64,000 bases of DNA from Shumkonia mesophila (GCF_026163695.1 NZ_JAOTID010000005.1:186001-250000), one strand, 5' to 3'. Positions 47,607 through 57,231 are shown, counted from the stretch's first letter. Program-made: numbers and translations. The notes: generated by a model not told the origin, from the sequence alone.

Positions 47607-49472
47607 CTAGTGGACCCTGGCGCCGCGCCGCGGGGCGCGGGGGTCGCGTTCGCCGGCATCCTCGTCGAACAGATCGGCCAGGTTCTTCATCATGGTGCCG
47701 CCCAGTTCCTCGGCATCGGCGATGGTGACGGCCCGCTTGTAGTAGCGGGTGACGTCGTGGCCGATGCCGATGGCGGAGAGTTCGACCAGCGAGTGGGATT
47801 CGATCCAGGCGATGACGTCGCGCAGGTGCTGTTCGAGATAATTGCCGGGATTGGCCGAAAGGGTGGCGTCGTCGACCGGCGCGCCGTCGGAAATCACCAT
47901 CAGGATGCGCCGCTGTTCGGGGCGCGCCATCAGCCGGTTGAAGGCCCACAGCAGGGCCTCGCCGTCGATGTTCTCCTTCAAAAGCCCTTCCCGCAGCATC
48001 AGGCCCAGGTTGCGCCGGGCCCGGCGCCACGGCGTGTCGGCGGCCTTGTAGACGATGTGCCGAAGGTCGTTGAGCCGCCCGGGGTTCTTGGGCTTGCCGG
48101 CCTCGACCCATTGCTCGCGCGAATCGCCGCCCTTCCAGGCGCGCGTCGTGAAGCCCAGGATCTCGACCTTGACGCCGCAGCGTTCCAGCGTGCGGGCCAG
48201 GATGTCGGCGCTCATGGCGGCGACCGTGATCGGCCGGCCGCGCATCGAGCCGGAGTTGTCGATCAAGAGCGTCACCACGGTGTCGCGGAAGTTGATGTCG
48301 GATTCGCGCTTGAAGGACAGCGGATGCACCGGATCGATGACGATGCGGGCCAGCCGCCCGGCATCCAGAATCCCCTCGTCCAGGTCGAACATCCACGAGC
48401 GGGTCTGCTTGGCCATCAGGTGGCGTTGCAGGCGGTTGGCCAGCGTCGAGACCACGCCCTGAAGGTGGGAAAGCTGCTGGTCGAGATGGGCGCGCAGGCG
48501 GTTCAGCTCCTCGGCCTCGGTCAGCTTGTCGGCCTCGATCACCTCGTCGAAGCGGGTGGTGTAGACCTTGTAGGAATCCTCGGCCGCGAGCCCGCTGTTG
48601 GGCAGCCGCGACTGCCAGCGGGCCGGGCCCGAGGGCATCTCGTCGTCGCCGCCATCGACCATGCGGTCCTGCTCGGCCACCGCCGTGCCTTCGCCGTCTT
48701 CGGAGTCCTCGGCGTCCTCGCCCTCGCCGGGCAGCGGCGTATCGCTGTCCTGCTCGCTGCCGCGCGACTGCGGCGGCGGCTGGTTCTGCGCGGTGCCGTC
48801 GTCCTCGGCCTCTTCGTCGGGCTCGGGCGGCAGGTCGGTCTCCTCGGCGATCTCCAGCGCGTGCATCATCTCGCGCACGGTCGAGGCGAAATCCTCCTGG
48901 TCGTCCATCCGCTCGTGCAGGCGGGCCAGCAGGGGGCCGATGCGCTGGCCGAGCCACGGCCGCCAGAGGTCGGCCAGTCCGGCCGCGGCGGCGGGCAGGG
49001 GGGCGGCGGTGAGGCGCTCGCGGACCAGCAGATGCAGGGCGTCGGCCAGTTGGCTTTCGTCGCGGCTGGCGACTTCGGCCAGGCCGCCGGCGCGGCAGGT
49101 TTCGTCCAGGCAGAAGGCGAGGTTCTGGGCGACGCCGGCCATGTCGCGGGCCCCGATGGCCTCGACCCGGATCTGCTCGATGCTGTCGAACAGGCGCCGC
49201 GCCTGGAAGCCGGTGGGCAGGCGGCGGCGGTGCACCGCCTCGTCGTGATAGCGGATCTTCAACGCGAACGCGTCGGCCGTGCCGCGCAGGCGGGTCAGTT
49301 CCTCGTGGGTCAGGCGGCGCGACGGCGCCGGCAGGCGGGCGGCATGCTCCGACACCCCGGGGTTGCCGTGGACGAACTCGACGGTCACCTCGTCGCGGTC
49401 GGCCACCGCCTTCAGGCAGGCGGCGGTGACGCGCTTCACGGTGTCGCGGGGGTCGTCGTTCTGCTGGCTCAC
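47607..49472 (-). CDS. cobT: Cobaltochelatase subunit CobT
   Basis: CobT and CobS form the AAA+/VWA complex that, with CobN, inserts cobalt into hydrogenobyrinic acid a,c-diamide in aerobic B12 synthesis. The 621-residue protein has an N-terminal helical part, a long acidic linker (residues about 205-280, rich in Asp/Glu and Gln) and a C-terminal VWA domain with the [16 protein letters not shown]. It lies 27 bases after cobS in one operon. No riboswitch was seen in front of this unit. Confidence 0.95.
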   Translation of the reverse strand: MSQQNDDPRDTVKRVTAACLKAVADRDEVTVEFVHGNPGVSEHAARLPAPSRRLTHEELTRLRGTADAFALKIRYHDEAVHRRRLPTGFQARRLFDSIEQIRVEAIGARDMAGVAQNLAFCLDETCRAGGLAEVASRDESQLADALHLLVRERLTAAPLPAAAAGLADLWRPWLGQRIGPLLARLHERMDDQEDFASTVREMMHALEIAEETDLPPEPDEEAEDDGTAQNQPPPQSRGSEQDSDTPLPGEGEDAEDSEDGEGTAVAEQDRMVDGGDDEMPSGPARWQSRLPNSGLAAEDSYKVYTTRFDEVIEADKLTEAEELNRLRAHLDQQLSHLQGVVSTLANRLQRHLMAKQTRSWMFDLDEGILDAGRLARIVIDPVHPLSFKRESDINFRDTVVTLLIDNSGSMRGRPITVAAMSADILARTLERCGVKVEILGFTTRAWKGGDSREQWVEAGKPKNPGRLNDLRHIVYKAADTPWRRARRNLGLMLREGLLKENIDGEALLWAFNRLMARPEQRRILMVISDGAPVDDATLSANPGNYLEQHLRDVIAWIESHSLVELSAIGIGHDVTRYYKRAVTIADAEELGGTMMKNLADLFDEDAGERDPRAPRRGARVH

Positions 49473-49499
49473 GGGCTCCGTCCGGTTTCTCTGCCGTCC

Positions 49500-50507
49500 T
49501 CAGACGGCGGTGGCGCTGGCCAGCGATTCGGGCAGTTCCTCCCCGAAGCAGCGCTGGTAGTACTCGGCGACGATCGGCCGTTCCAGCTCGTCGCACTTGT
49601 TCAGGAAGGTCACCCGGAAGGCGAATCCGCGGTTGCCGAAGATCTCGGCGTTTTCGGCCCAGGTGATGACGGTACGCGGGCTCATCACGGTCGAGATGTC
49701 GCCGTTGATGAAGCCGCTGCGCGTCAGTTCCGCGACCCGCACCATGGCCGCCACTTCCTCGCGCCCCTGGGCGCCGCCCTGCGACGGCACCTTGGCCAGC
49801 ACGATGCGGACCTCGTCGTCGTGTGGCAGGTAGTTCAGCGTGGCGACGATGTTCCAGCGGTCCATCTGGCCTTGGTTGAGCTGCTGGGTGCCGTGATAAA
49901 GCCCGGTGGTGTCGCCCAGGCCCACCGTGTTGGTGGTCGAGAACAGCCGGAAACAGGGGTGCGGCCGCAGGACGCGGTTCTGGTCCAGAAGCGTGAACTT
50001 GCCCTCGACTTCCAGCACCCGCTGGATGACGAACATGACGTCGGGACGCCCGGCATCGTACTCGTCGAAGACCAGGGCGGTGGGGTGCTGCAGCGCCCAC
50101 GGCAGCAGGCCCTCGCGGAACTCGGTCACCTGCTTGCCGTCCCGGAGCACGATGGCGTCCTTGCCGATGAGGTCGATGCGGCTGACGTGGGAATCGAGGT
50201 TGACGCGGATGCACGGCCAGTTGAGGCGGGCCGCCACCTGCTCGATGTGGGTCGACTTGCCGGTGCCGTGGTAGCCCTGGACCATCACCCGGCGGTTGCG
50301 CGAGAAGCCGGCCAGGATGGCCAGCGTGGTGTCGCGGTCGAACTGGTAGGCCTCGTCGACGTCGGGGACATACTCGGCGCCCATGCTGAAGGCCGGCACC
50401 TCCATGTCGCTGTCGATGCCGAAGCATTGGCGCACCGAAACCATGATGTCGGGGGCGTCCAGCGGAAAGCTGGTGTCGGCGTGGTGGATCGAGGCAGACG
50501 CGGTCAT
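49500..50507 (-). CDS. cobS: Cobaltochelatase subunit CobS
   Basis: CobS is the AAA+ ATPase of cobaltochelatase. The 335-residue protein shows Walker A in [15 protein letters not shown], Walker B in [12 protein letters not shown], the sensor region [20 protein letters not shown] and the family tail [11 protein letters not shown]. It is followed by cobT and preceded by a J-domain protein gene, an order found in many alphaproteobacteria. Confidence 0.96.
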   Translation of the reverse strand: MTASASIHHADTSFPLDAPDIMVSVRQCFGIDSDMEVPAFSMGAEYVPDVDEAYQFDRDTTLAILAGFSRNRRVMVQGYHGTGKSTHIEQVAARLNWPCIRVNLDSHVSRIDLIGKDAIVLRDGKQVTEFREGLLPWALQHPTALVFDEYDAGRPDVMFVIQRVLEVEGKFTLLDQNRVLRPHPCFRLFSTTNTVGLGDTTGLYHGTQQLNQGQMDRWNIVATLNYLPHDDEVRIVLAKVPSQGGAQGREEVAAMVRVAELTRSGFINGDISTVMSPRTVITWAENAEIFGNRGFAFRVTFLNKCDELERPIVAEYYQRCFGEELPESLASATAV

Positions 50508-50600
50508 TTCATCGAGTTCCGTTTCTTTTCAGGAAAGGGCCGAAGGCGAGCGAACGGCGTGTCCGTTGGCGGACGACGCGGCCGATACCGGCGGCCGGCG

Positions 50601-51194
50601 TCACGGCGCCAGGCTCTGCATGATGGTATGATAGGCTTGGTTGATGCGCTTGAACATCTCTTCCGAGGCCTTGTCGCCGCCATTGACGTCGGGATGGTGG
50701 CGCTTGACCAGTTGCTTGTAGCGGGCCTTGACGACACCCACCGTAACCGGCGGCTTGAGGTCGAGCACGATCAGGGCCTCCTCGGCGGCCGAACCGGGCT
50801 CGTCGCGATGGGGAGGCGCCTGGCGGGGCCCCGCGTCGGCATCGTCCCCGAACAAGCCGAACGGATCGTCGCCGCGGCGGCCGAAGCGGAAGGCCGACGG
50901 GCGAACCCCGAACGGCCAGGTGGGCCGCCGGCCGACGGTGTCGCGGCGGATTTCCGCCTCGATCTGCTCCTCGCTCATGCCCTCGTAATAGTTCCAGGCG
51001 GCGTTATAAAGCCGCACGTGTTCCAGGCAGAACCAGTTGTAGGCATCGAGGCGGTCGCGCGACTTCGGCGCCCGGTGTTCGCCGAGGCGCTCGCATCCCG
51101 GCCAGTCGCACGAGCGTTCGTGGGCGCGCGCATGCGCAAACGCCTCAACGCCCGGCGTATAGCCGTTGAAGGGTCTGGCTCGTCCTTTGGCCAT
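50601..51194 (-). CDS. J-domain protein (DnaJ-like, C-terminal J domain)
   Basis: The 197-residue protein ends with a J domain: LDLKPPVTVGVVKARYKQLV, KRHHPDVNGGDKASEE with the HPD motif, and FKRINQAYHTI. The N-terminal half has two cysteine pairs (SCDWPGC; NWFCLEH) that may bind a metal. It probably stimulates DnaK on specific clients; its position ahead of cobS suggests, without proof, a role in cobaltochelatase assembly. Confidence 0.9.
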   Translation of the reverse strand: MAKGRARPFNGYTPGVEAFAHARAHERSCDWPGCERLGEHRAPKSRDRLDAYNWFCLEHVRLYNAAWNYYEGMSEEQIEAEIRRDTVGRRPTWPFGVRPSAFRFGRRGDDPFGLFGDDADAGPRQAPPHRDEPGSAAEEALIVLDLKPPVTVGVVKARYKQLVKRHHPDVNGGDKASEEMFKRINQAYHTIMQSLAP

Positions 51195-51247
51195 GCGGGC
51201 AAATATGCGCCCTCGGATGCCCGATGACAACCCGGGACGGGCGGCTT

Positions 51248-52141
51248 TCAGGCACGGCGAAGGTCGGCCAGACTGACCGCCAGGACGCCGCCGAGGATGA
51301 GGGCCAGGCCCAGCATCTTGGCCGCCGACAGCGGCTCGCCCAGCAGGATGGCGGAGGTGAGGACGCCGACCACCGGCACGCCCAGCGAGCCCACCGCCGT
51401 GCTGGTCGCCGGCAAATCGCGCATGACGACGACGAAGGCCCACAGGCAGAAGGCGGTGGCCAGCGCGCCGTTGTAGGCGAGCACGGCGACGAGCGGCACC
51501 GACCATTGGACGGCCGGCGGCCCGTCGAAGAGAAGGGCCGCCGGCACCAGGACGGCGGCGCCCAGCAGCATCTGCCAGGGGGCGAGTTCGAAGGCCTGCA
51601 CGGCGCGGCCCTGTGCGCGCATGTGAACGATGACCGCCGCCGAAATCATCGCCGCCAGCACCAGCAGGCCGTTGCCGGTCATCGTCGCGGTGTCGGCGAG
51701 ATCGAGCGCCGCCGGCCCCGACAGCACGAAGACGCCGACGAGGCCGAGCGCGATGCCCAGCAGTTTGCGGACGCTCAGGCGCTCGCCCAGGAAAAGGGCG
51801 GCCAGCGGCGCCACCCACAGCGGCGTCGTATAGGCGAGGATGGCCGAACGGCCGGCCTCGATGAACTGAAGGCCCAGATGGACGAGGGCGATGTTGACGC
51901 CGACCTGGCCGACGCCGACCGACAGCAGCACGCCGACGTCGCCGCGGCGGGGCGGGCGAAGCCGGCCGAGGGCGGCCAGCAGCGGAAACAGGAAGGCGGC
52001 GGCCAGCGCGACCCGGCTGGCGGCGAACCACAGGGGCGAGATGTAGGCCAGGCCGGCCTTCATGATCGGCCAGTTGATGCCCCACAGGAAAATGACGGCC
52101 AGCAGCAGCAGGTAGGCCCGGCGTTCCGGCGAATGGGGCAT
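51248..52141 (-). CDS. EamA/DMT-family transporter
   Basis: The 297-residue membrane protein has ten hydrophobic segments in two EamA repeats, opening with LLLLAVIFLWGINWPIMKAG, typical of the RhaT/PecM group of metabolite exporters. ATG 52141 is chosen because upstream in-frame codons do not continue the membrane pattern. Substrate is unknown. It is divergent from bolA. Confidence 0.87.
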   Translation of the reverse strand: MPHSPERRAYLLLLAVIFLWGINWPIMKAGLAYISPLWFAASRVALAAAFLFPLLAALGRLRPPRRGDVGVLLSVGVGQVGVNIALVHLGLQFIEAGRSAILAYTTPLWVAPLAALFLGERLSVRKLLGIALGLVGVFVLSGPAALDLADTATMTGNGLLVLAAMISAAVIVHMRAQGRAVQAFELAPWQMLLGAAVLVPAALLFDGPPAVQWSVPLVAVLAYNGALATAFCLWAFVVVMRDLPATSTAVGSLGVPVVGVLTSAILLGEPLSAAKMLGLALILGGVLAVSLADLRRA

Positions 52142-52262
52142 CGGTCTGTGGTCCCGGTTGGCCGCCCTGGCGGCGGGTAAAAAGGAGAGATGCCTTGACG
52201 CGGCCCCGGACCCTACCAACTTCTGCCGGGTTGCACGACGCAAAATCGGAGAGCCGGGGCCC

Positions 52263-52541
52263 ATGCGAGTCGCCGCCGCCATCGAAGCGAAACTGACCGA
52301 AGCTTTCCGGCCGTCGCGCCTGAAGGTGACCGACGAGTCGCATAAACACATCGGGCACGCCGGCGCCCGCCCCGAAGGCGAGAGCCACTTTCACGTCGAG
52401 ATTGTGTCGGCGGCGTTCGCCGGCAAGTCCAGGATCGAGCGACAACGGCTGATTCACGCCGTTTTGGCCGCGGAACTGGCGAGTGATGTTCACGCTCTTG
52501 CAACAAAAATCTTGACGCCGGACGAAGACGTGTTTACGTGA
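52263..52541 (+). CDS. BolA-family protein
   Basis: The 92-residue protein has the BolA fold: IEAKLTEAFRPSRLKVTDES, then SHFHVEIVSAAFAGKSRIER and QRLIHAVL with the helix-turn-helix-like segment. BolA proteins work with monothiol glutaredoxins in iron-sulfur cluster traffic. ATG 52263 fits the family start. It probably stands alone with its own promoter; the next 128 bases lead to speD. Confidence 0.92.
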   Translation: MRVAAAIEAKLTEAFRPSRLKVTDESHKHIGHAGARPEGESHFHVEIVSAAFAGKSRIERQRLIHAVLAAELASDVHALATKILTPDEDVFT

Positions 52542-52669
52542 CGCCCGAGCGGAATGCTGACGGGCACTACTGAAAACAGCGAAACCGTTGTTCGCTGGCC
52601 CTGGGGGCTCCGCTTAATTTCGTTTTTTGTCCGACCGCGACGGTAAGTCTGCTGGTTTGGGGGGATGCG

Positions 52670-53146
52670 ATGATGAAGCACCTTGCCGAATTGGGGATTA
52701 CCTCAGGGTTCGCCCAGGGAAATCTCACTGAACAATCCGACAATACGGTCCAGCTTTTTCCGATCGAGGAGAAGCGGGATTACTTCGTGAAGAAGAACGG
52801 GATCAGCTACGCCGGCACCCATCTCCTGCTGGAGATGTGGGGGGCGGAGAACCTCGACGATCCCGAATTCATCGAGACGGCGCTGTGCGATGCCGCCCGG
52901 GCCGCGGGGGCCACGATCCTGCACGCCCACACCCACCACTTCTCGCCGTACGGCGGGGTGTCGGGCGTGGTCGTCCTGGCCGAATCGCACATCAGCATCC
53001 ATACATGGCCTGAACGCGGGTACGTGGCGCTGGACATCTTCATGTGCGGGGAATGCGACCCGTACAAGGCGGTGCCCGTGCTGCGCGAAGCCTTCACGCC
53101 GGACAGCCTGCAGATCTCGGAACACAAGCGGGGCCTGATTCCGTGA
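52670..53146 (+). CDS. speD: S-adenosylmethionine decarboxylase proenzyme
   Basis: This enzyme makes decarboxylated SAM, the aminopropyl donor for spermidine. The 158-residue class 1B proenzyme has the self-cleavage site in LAESHISIHTWPE, where Ser106 becomes the pyruvoyl group, and the conserved HAHTHHFSPYGGVSG and FMCGECDP. The start is ATG 52670 or the next ATG at 52673. Its TGA overlaps the GTG start of speE (GTGA), so the two polyamine genes are coupled. Confidence 0.96.
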   Translation: MMKHLAELGITSGFAQGNLTEQSDNTVQLFPIEEKRDYFVKKNGISYAGTHLLLEMWGAENLDDPEFIETALCDAARAAGATILHAHTHHFSPYGGVSGVVVLAESHISIHTWPERGYVALDIFMCGECDPYKAVPVLREAFTPDSLQISEHKRGLIP

Positions 53147-53997
53147 CGTGGTTCACCGAGGCGCTCTACGCGGACCCCTCGCATGAAGGGTACGCGCAGA
53201 CCTTCTATGTCTCGCGCGAACTGGTGCGGCGGCGGACCGATTTTCAGGAACTGGTCATCTTCGAGACGCCGCACCACGGCCGGGTGCTGGCGCTGGACGG
53301 CGTCATCCAGGCGACCGAGAAGGACGAGTTCGTCTATCACGAGATGCTGGCCCACGTGCCGCTGTTCGCCCTTGGCAGCGCCAAGCGGGTGCTGATCGTC
53401 GGCGGCGGCGACGGCGGCATCTTAAGGGAAGTGCTGCGCCATCCGGTCGAGCAGGTGCGCCTGGTCGAGATCGACGGCGCGGTGGTGGAACTGTGCCGCG
53501 AACACCTGCCCTTCTTGAGCGCCGGCGCCTTCGACGATCCGCGCGCCCGGGTGATCATCGGCGACGGCATCCGTTTCGTCGCCGAGAGCATGGAGACCTT
53601 CGATCTCATCGTCGTCGATTCGACCGACCCGGCCGGCCCCGGCGAGGGGCTGTTCACCGAGGCCTTCTACGGCGACTGCAAGAAGCGCCTGGCCCCGGGC
53701 GGCCTGGTGGTCACCCAGAACGGCGTGCCGCACTTCCAGCCCCAGGAGCTGGCCCGCAGCGGCCGGCGGCTGAAGCCGCATTTCGCCGACGTCGGCTGCT
53801 ATCTGGCGGTGGTGCCGACCTATGTCGGGGGCTTCATGGCGCTGGGCTGGGCGACCGACGACGTCGGCCTGCGCAGGCTGACCGAGGCCGACCTGGCGCC
53901 GCGCTTCGCCCGGGCCGGGTTCGAAACCCGCTATTACAGCCCGGCCGTGCACGCCGCCGCCTTCGCCCTGCCGCCGTTCATCGCGGCGCTGCTGTAG
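53143..53997 (+). CDS. speE: Spermidine synthase
   Basis: SpeE transfers the aminopropyl group of decarboxylated SAM to putrescine. The 284-residue protein has the N-terminal beta domain, the SAM-binding LIVGGGDGGILREVL, EIDGAVVELCREHLP and the catalytic DLIVVDSTDPAGPGEGL. The start is a GTG overlapping the speD stop by four bases; this gives WFTEALY at the N-terminus, as in other synthases. It is convergent to fliP, three bases apart. Confidence 0.96.
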   Translation: MTWFTEALYADPSHEGYAQTFYVSRELVRRRTDFQELVIFETPHHGRVLALDGVIQATEKDEFVYHEMLAHVPLFALGSAKRVLIVGGGDGGILREVLRHPVEQVRLVEIDGAVVELCREHLPFLSAGAFDDPRARVIIGDGIRFVAESMETFDLIVVDSTDPAGPGEGLFTEAFYGDCKKRLAPGGLVVTQNGVPHFQPQELARSGRRLKPHFADVGCYLAVVPTYVGGFMALGWATDDVGLRRLTEADLAPRFARAGFETRYYSPAVHAAAFALPPFIAALL

Positions 53998-54000
53998 GGG

Positions 54001-54750
54001 TCAGCCGAAGCCGCGGACCAGGCTGCCGACGATCAGGTACCAGCCGTCGACCAGCACGAAGAAAATGATCTTGAAGGGCAGCGCGATCATGATCGGCGGC
54101 AGCATCATCATGCCCATCGACATCAGGACGGCGGACACCACCATGTCGATGATGAGGAACGGGATGAAGATGAGGAAGCCGATCTCGAAGGCCCGCCTCA
54201 GTTCGCTGATCATGAAGGCGGGGATGAGCACGCGCAGCGGCGGCGCCTCGCGCATCTGCTCGTCGGAAACCTTGGCCAGGTCGGCGAACAGCATCAGGTC
54301 GCGCTCGCGGGTATGCACCATCATGAAGTCGGAAATCGGCTTCATGGTGCGATCGAAGGCCTCGAACTCGTCGATCTCCTCGGCGATCAGCGGCTTGATG
54401 CCCTGGTCGTAGGAGGCCTGGAAGGTCGGCATCATGACGAACACGGTCAAAAAGAGGGCCAGGCTGACCAGCACCTGATTGGGCGGCGTCTGCTGGGTGC
54501 CGAGCGCGGTGCGCAGGAACGACAGCACCACCATCATGCGGGTGAACGACGTCACCATGACGAGGATGGAGGGCGCCAGGCTCAGCACCGTCAGCAGCAG
54601 GAAAAGCTGGATGACGCGCGCCGTGGAACTGCCGCCGCCCTCGCCCAGGTCCAGCGACAGGCTCTGGGCGGCGGCCGGCGCGGCGGCGAATGCCAGGACC
54701 ACGAGGCCGGCGGCCAGCACGCCGGCGCAGCGAAGCCGGTGTCGGCTCAT
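54001..54750 (-). CDS. fliP: Flagellar export apparatus protein FliP
   Basis: FliP is a core membrane protein of the flagellar type III export gate, forming a ring with FliQ and FliR. The 249-residue protein has a cleavable signal peptide (LVVLAFAAAPAAA), then the family signatures ARVIQLFLLLTVLSLAPSIL, TSFTRMMVVLSFLRTALGTQ and MMLPPIMIALPFKIIFFVLV. Its ATG overlaps the end of fliO by four bases. Confidence 0.96.
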   Translation of the reverse strand: MSRHRLRCAGVLAAGLVVLAFAAAPAAAQSLSLDLGEGGGSSTARVIQLFLLLTVLSLAPSILVMVTSFTRMMVVLSFLRTALGTQQTPPNQVLVSLALFLTVFVMMPTFQASYDQGIKPLIAEEIDEFEAFDRTMKPISDFMMVHTRERDLMLFADLAKVSDEQMREAPPLRVLIPAFMISELRRAFEIGFLIFIPFLIIDMVVSAVLMSMGMMMLPPIMIALPFKIIFFVLVDGWYLIVGSLVRGFG

Positions 54751-55085
54751 CGGGGCGCGTCCGGTTTGGCGGCCGCCACCGTCTCGGCCAGCACCTCGCC
54801 GAAGCCGTCGGACGGGGCCGGAATGGCGCGATCGAGCAGGAGGTCGGAGGTGGCGCCCAGCAGCACCAGGTATTCCACCTGGTCGCGGCGCACCAGCGCC
54901 AGGCGCCGGCGGGGGTCCAGCGGAATGATCTCGACCACGGAAAGCCGGCGCGCCCGCTTGCCGCGCGACGCCACCCGATAGCCGAAGCCCAGGCGCCGCG
55001 CCACCACCGCCAGCAAGGCGATCAGCGCCAGCACGAAGATCAGCGCGAAGACGAACTGCAGGTACTGGCCGAAGCCCATGTCCAT
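54747..55085 (-). CDS. fliO: Flagellar biosynthesis protein FliO
   Basis: The 112-residue protein has one N-terminal membrane helix (FVFALIFVLALIALLAVVA) followed by the cytoplasmic FliO domain RLSVVEIIPLDPRRRLALVR and VEYLVLLG. FliO helps assemble the FliP ring. ATG 55085 is used; ATG 55079 is two codons on. Position upstream of and overlapping with fliP supports the call. Confidence 0.88.
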   Translation of the reverse strand: MDMGFGQYLQFVFALIFVLALIALLAVVARRLGFGYRVASRGKRARRLSVVEIIPLDPRRRLALVRRDQVEYLVLLGATSDLLLDRAIPAPSDGFGEVLAETVAAAKPDAPR

Positions 55086-55102
55086 TGCGACGGTGTCCCA
55101 GC

Positions 55103-55444
55103 CTAATCGTCGGTGCCGTCGGAGACGGGCTGGCGGGCATAGGCGTTGAGCACCCGGCTGCGGGGCACAGCCTCGCTTTCGGTACCGCCGACGCGGCCCC
55201 GGATGGCGGATTCCAGGTCGTCGAGCGCGCGCACCAGGCTTTCCATCGCCCGGGCGACGACGTCGCGGGTGGCCGGCGGCGTCTTGCGGACGCGGGCGCA
55301 CAGGGCATCGATGCGGCCTTCCAGCGTGGAAAGGTCGATGGTCCGGCCATCGGCCATCAGCCGGCGGGCGGTGGCGATGACCGAGGCCACCTTGTCCATC
55401 TCGAGGGCGAGATCGGCGGGAAGCGTCTGGGGGGTATCGTTCAT
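55103..55444 (-). CDS. Flagellar-cluster protein of unknown function, 113 residues
   Basis: This small acidic, helical protein (LALEMDKVASVIATARRLMA; RIDALCARVRKTPPATRDVV) lies between an FlhB-like gene, which it overlaps by four bases, and fliO. No membrane segment or signal peptide is present. The amphipathic helices would fit a chaperone or regulator of export, but I recognise no family. Confidence 0.65.
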   Translation of the reverse strand: MNDTPQTLPADLALEMDKVASVIATARRLMADGRTIDLSTLEGRIDALCARVRKTPPATRDVVARAMESLVRALDDLESAIRGRVGGTESEAVPRSRVLNAYARQPVSDGTDD

Positions 55445-55791
55445 CGGGCCGCCTCCTCGGGCGGGGACTGGGGGTCGAGAATGGGGCTGGCGACGCCGTT
55501 GGCCCGATACACGTAGGCCAGGATTTCGGCGACCGCGGCCATCGCCTCGAGGGGGATTTCGGCATCGACGTCGACGGCGCTCAAGACCTCGACCAGGTCG
55601 GCGTCCTCGCGCACCTTGACGTGGTTGGCGAAGGCGACCTGCAGGATCTGCTCGGCGACGGCGCCGCGACCGCTGGCGACGACGCGCGGACGGGCTTCGC
55701 GTTGGGGCTCGTGGGCCAGCGCCACCGCCTTCTGCACCTTGTTCTTGCCGCCTGCGAAACCGCCGTCCGACTCGGTCACCGCCTGATCCAT
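55441..55791 (-). CDS. FlhB-like protein (free FlhB cytoplasmic-domain homologue)
   Basis: The 116-residue protein matches the C-terminal cytoplasmic domain of FlhB after its NPTH cleavage point: PRVVASGRGAVAEQILQVAF, VREDADLVEVLSAVDVDAEI and PLEAMAAVAEILAYVYRAN. It has no membrane part and no NPTH. Such FlhB-like (FlhX/YlqH-type) proteins can partly replace the cleaved FlhB fragment in substrate switching. It is the first gene of the minus-strand unit, 49 bases from the CtrA box; flhB itself is on the opposite unit. Confidence 0.82.
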   Translation of the reverse strand: MDQAVTESDGGFAGGKNKVQKAVALAHEPQREARPRVVASGRGAVAEQILQVAFANHVKVREDADLVEVLSAVDVDAEIPLEAMAAVAEILAYVYRANGVASPILDPQSPPEEAAR

Positions 55792-55839
55792 CCGCTCGAG
55801 TTGCGCGTCAAACCGGCGGCCAGTGTGCCCTCGCCATGC

Positions 55840-55854
55840 TTAACATTTGTTTAA
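55840..55854. promoter_or_regulatory. Full CtrA box between the flagellar units
   Basis: TTAACATTTGTTTAA matches the CtrA recognition sequence TTAA-N7-TTAA exactly. It lies 49 bases upstream of the FlhB-like gene and 176 bases upstream of flgB. A further TTAA at 55957-55960 (preceded by TTAC) may be a half-site nearer flgB. CtrA controls flagellar genes in alphaproteobacteria, and cckA, encoding the CtrA-pathway kinase, ends the right-hand unit. Confidence 0.75.
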
Positions 55855-56029
55855 GTCGGCGTTTGGCCTGAAAATCATTCCATATCAATATGTTGACGTG
55901 AGACCGGGGGCCGGGAGGGGCCCCCCTGGTTGGGGTCCGCCTGCTTTTACGCTTTCTTAAGGGCGCCTCCCGATACTGGCCTCGAAACAGGGCCGGCGGG
56001 GCTGCCGGCAAACGATGGGTTGGGTGCTC

Positions 56030-56434
56030 ATGGATCTCGACAAGCTCTCATTTTTCGCGATGGCGAAGAAGCGCCTGGCATGGCTGACCCAGCGCCAGGA
56101 GGTGCTGGCCCAGAACGTCGCCAATGCCGACACCCCCGGCTATCGCTCCAGCGACTTGAAGCCGTTCGCCTTCGAGGAACTGGTGCGGCGCGAGAACATG
56201 CAGATCAACATGGACGTTACCCAGGCCAACCATGCCGAGGGGCGGCGCAAGCGCCTGCGCGATTTTGCGGAGAAGACCGAGCGCAAGCCGTTCGAAACGG
56301 CGCCGGCCGGCAACGCGGTGATCCTCGAGGAACAGATGTCCAAGCTCAACGACAGCTTCATCAGCCACAAGCTGACGACCGAGCTTTACGTCAAGCACCT
56401 CAAGATGATCCGCGTGGCGATCGGCAAGGGTTGA
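56030..56434 (+). CDS. flgB: Flagellar basal-body rod protein FlgB
   Basis: FlgB forms the proximal rod with FlgC and FliE. The 134-residue protein has RQEVLAQNVANADTPGYRSS, the classic N-terminal rod-protein motif, and the C-terminal helix with FISHKLTTELYVKHLKMI. ATG 56030 is preferred; an in-frame start at 56015 would add five residues. It is the first gene of the unit that runs to cckA. Confidence 0.94.
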   Translation: MDLDKLSFFAMAKKRLAWLTQRQEVLAQNVANADTPGYRSSDLKPFAFEELVRRENMQINMDVTQANHAEGRRKRLRDFAEKTERKPFETAPAGNAVILEEQMSKLNDSFISHKLTTELYVKHLKMIRVAIGKG

Positions 56435-56451
56435 CGCGGAAGGAACGGGAC

Positions 56452-56862
56452 ATGGACGATCTTCTCAAGACCTTCAGGATTTCGGGCTCGGGCATGAAGG
56501 CCCAGGGCACCCGCCTGCGGGTGATCTCGGAAAACCTCGCCAACGCCGATTCGCTGCCCCGCGCGCCGGGACAGCAGCCTTACCGCCGCAAGGTGGTGAC
56601 CTTCAAGAACGAGTTGGACCGCAGGGCCGGCCTCAACATGGTGCAGGTCGACAAGATCAACACCGAGCAGGGCGAGTTCGAGAAGAGGTTCGATCCCCAG
56701 CATCCCGGAGCCGACACCGACGGCTACGTGCAGGTGCCCAACGTCAACAGCCTCATCGAAATGAGCGACATGCGCGAGGCGCAACGGTCCTACGAGGCCA
56801 ACCTCAGCGTCATCAAGTCATCCAAGGCCATGCTGACCGCCACCATCGACATCCTCAAGTAG
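56452..56862 (+). CDS. flgC: Flagellar basal-body rod protein FlgC
   Basis: The 136-residue rod protein shows FRISGSGMKAQGTRLRVISE plus NLANADSLP at the N-terminus and VNSLIEMSDMREAQRSYEAN in the C-terminal helix, both diagnostic for FlgC. GGAACGGGAC precedes the start. It follows flgB by 17 bases. Confidence 0.95.
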   Translation: MDDLLKTFRISGSGMKAQGTRLRVISENLANADSLPRAPGQQPYRRKVVTFKNELDRRAGLNMVQVDKINTEQGEFEKRFDPQHPGADTDGYVQVPNVNSLIEMSDMREAQRSYEANLSVIKSSKAMLTATIDILK

Positions 56863-56904
56863 CGGCCGGGTCGGAAACAACGGGTTTGACGGAGTAAGGG
56901 ACAG

Positions 56905-57231
56905 ATGGTGACATCGATAGCAGGCATCAACAGCGCCGCGGCGGCCTATGCCACCGCCGCCAAGCGGGTCGGCTCGGGCCTGGAGGCGCGCGACGTCGCC
57001 GGCAAGGCGGGCGGGGGCGATTTCGCCGAACTGGTGAAGAGCGCGCTCGACGAGGCCCGTCTCATCGGGCAGCGCAGCGAGAAACTCTCCATGGAGGGCA
57101 TCCGCGACAACGCCGATCTCAACCAGGTCATCACCGCGGTGGCCGAGGCGGAGGTAACCTTGCAGACGGTGGTTTCGATCCGCGACAAGGTGATCGACGC
57201 CTACAAGGAAATCCTCCGCATGCCGATCTGA
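56905..57231 (+). CDS. fliE: Flagellar hook-basal body protein FliE
   Basis: FliE links the MS ring to the rod. The 108-residue protein has DFAELVKSALDEARLIGQRS and the C-terminal signature NQVITAVAEAEVTLQTVVSI with RDKVIDAYKEILRMPI. Position between flgC and fliQ is the usual one in this group. Confidence 0.95.
   Translation: MVTSIAGINSAAAAYATAAKRVGSGLEARDVAGKAGGGDFAELVKSALDEARLIGQRSEKLSMEGIRDNADLNQVITAVAEAEVTLQTVVSIRDKVIDAYKEILRMPI

Noticed and set aside
47610-51227. A 1205-codon plus-strand frame opposite cobT and cobS.
   Set aside because: Antisense of two clearly identified genes.
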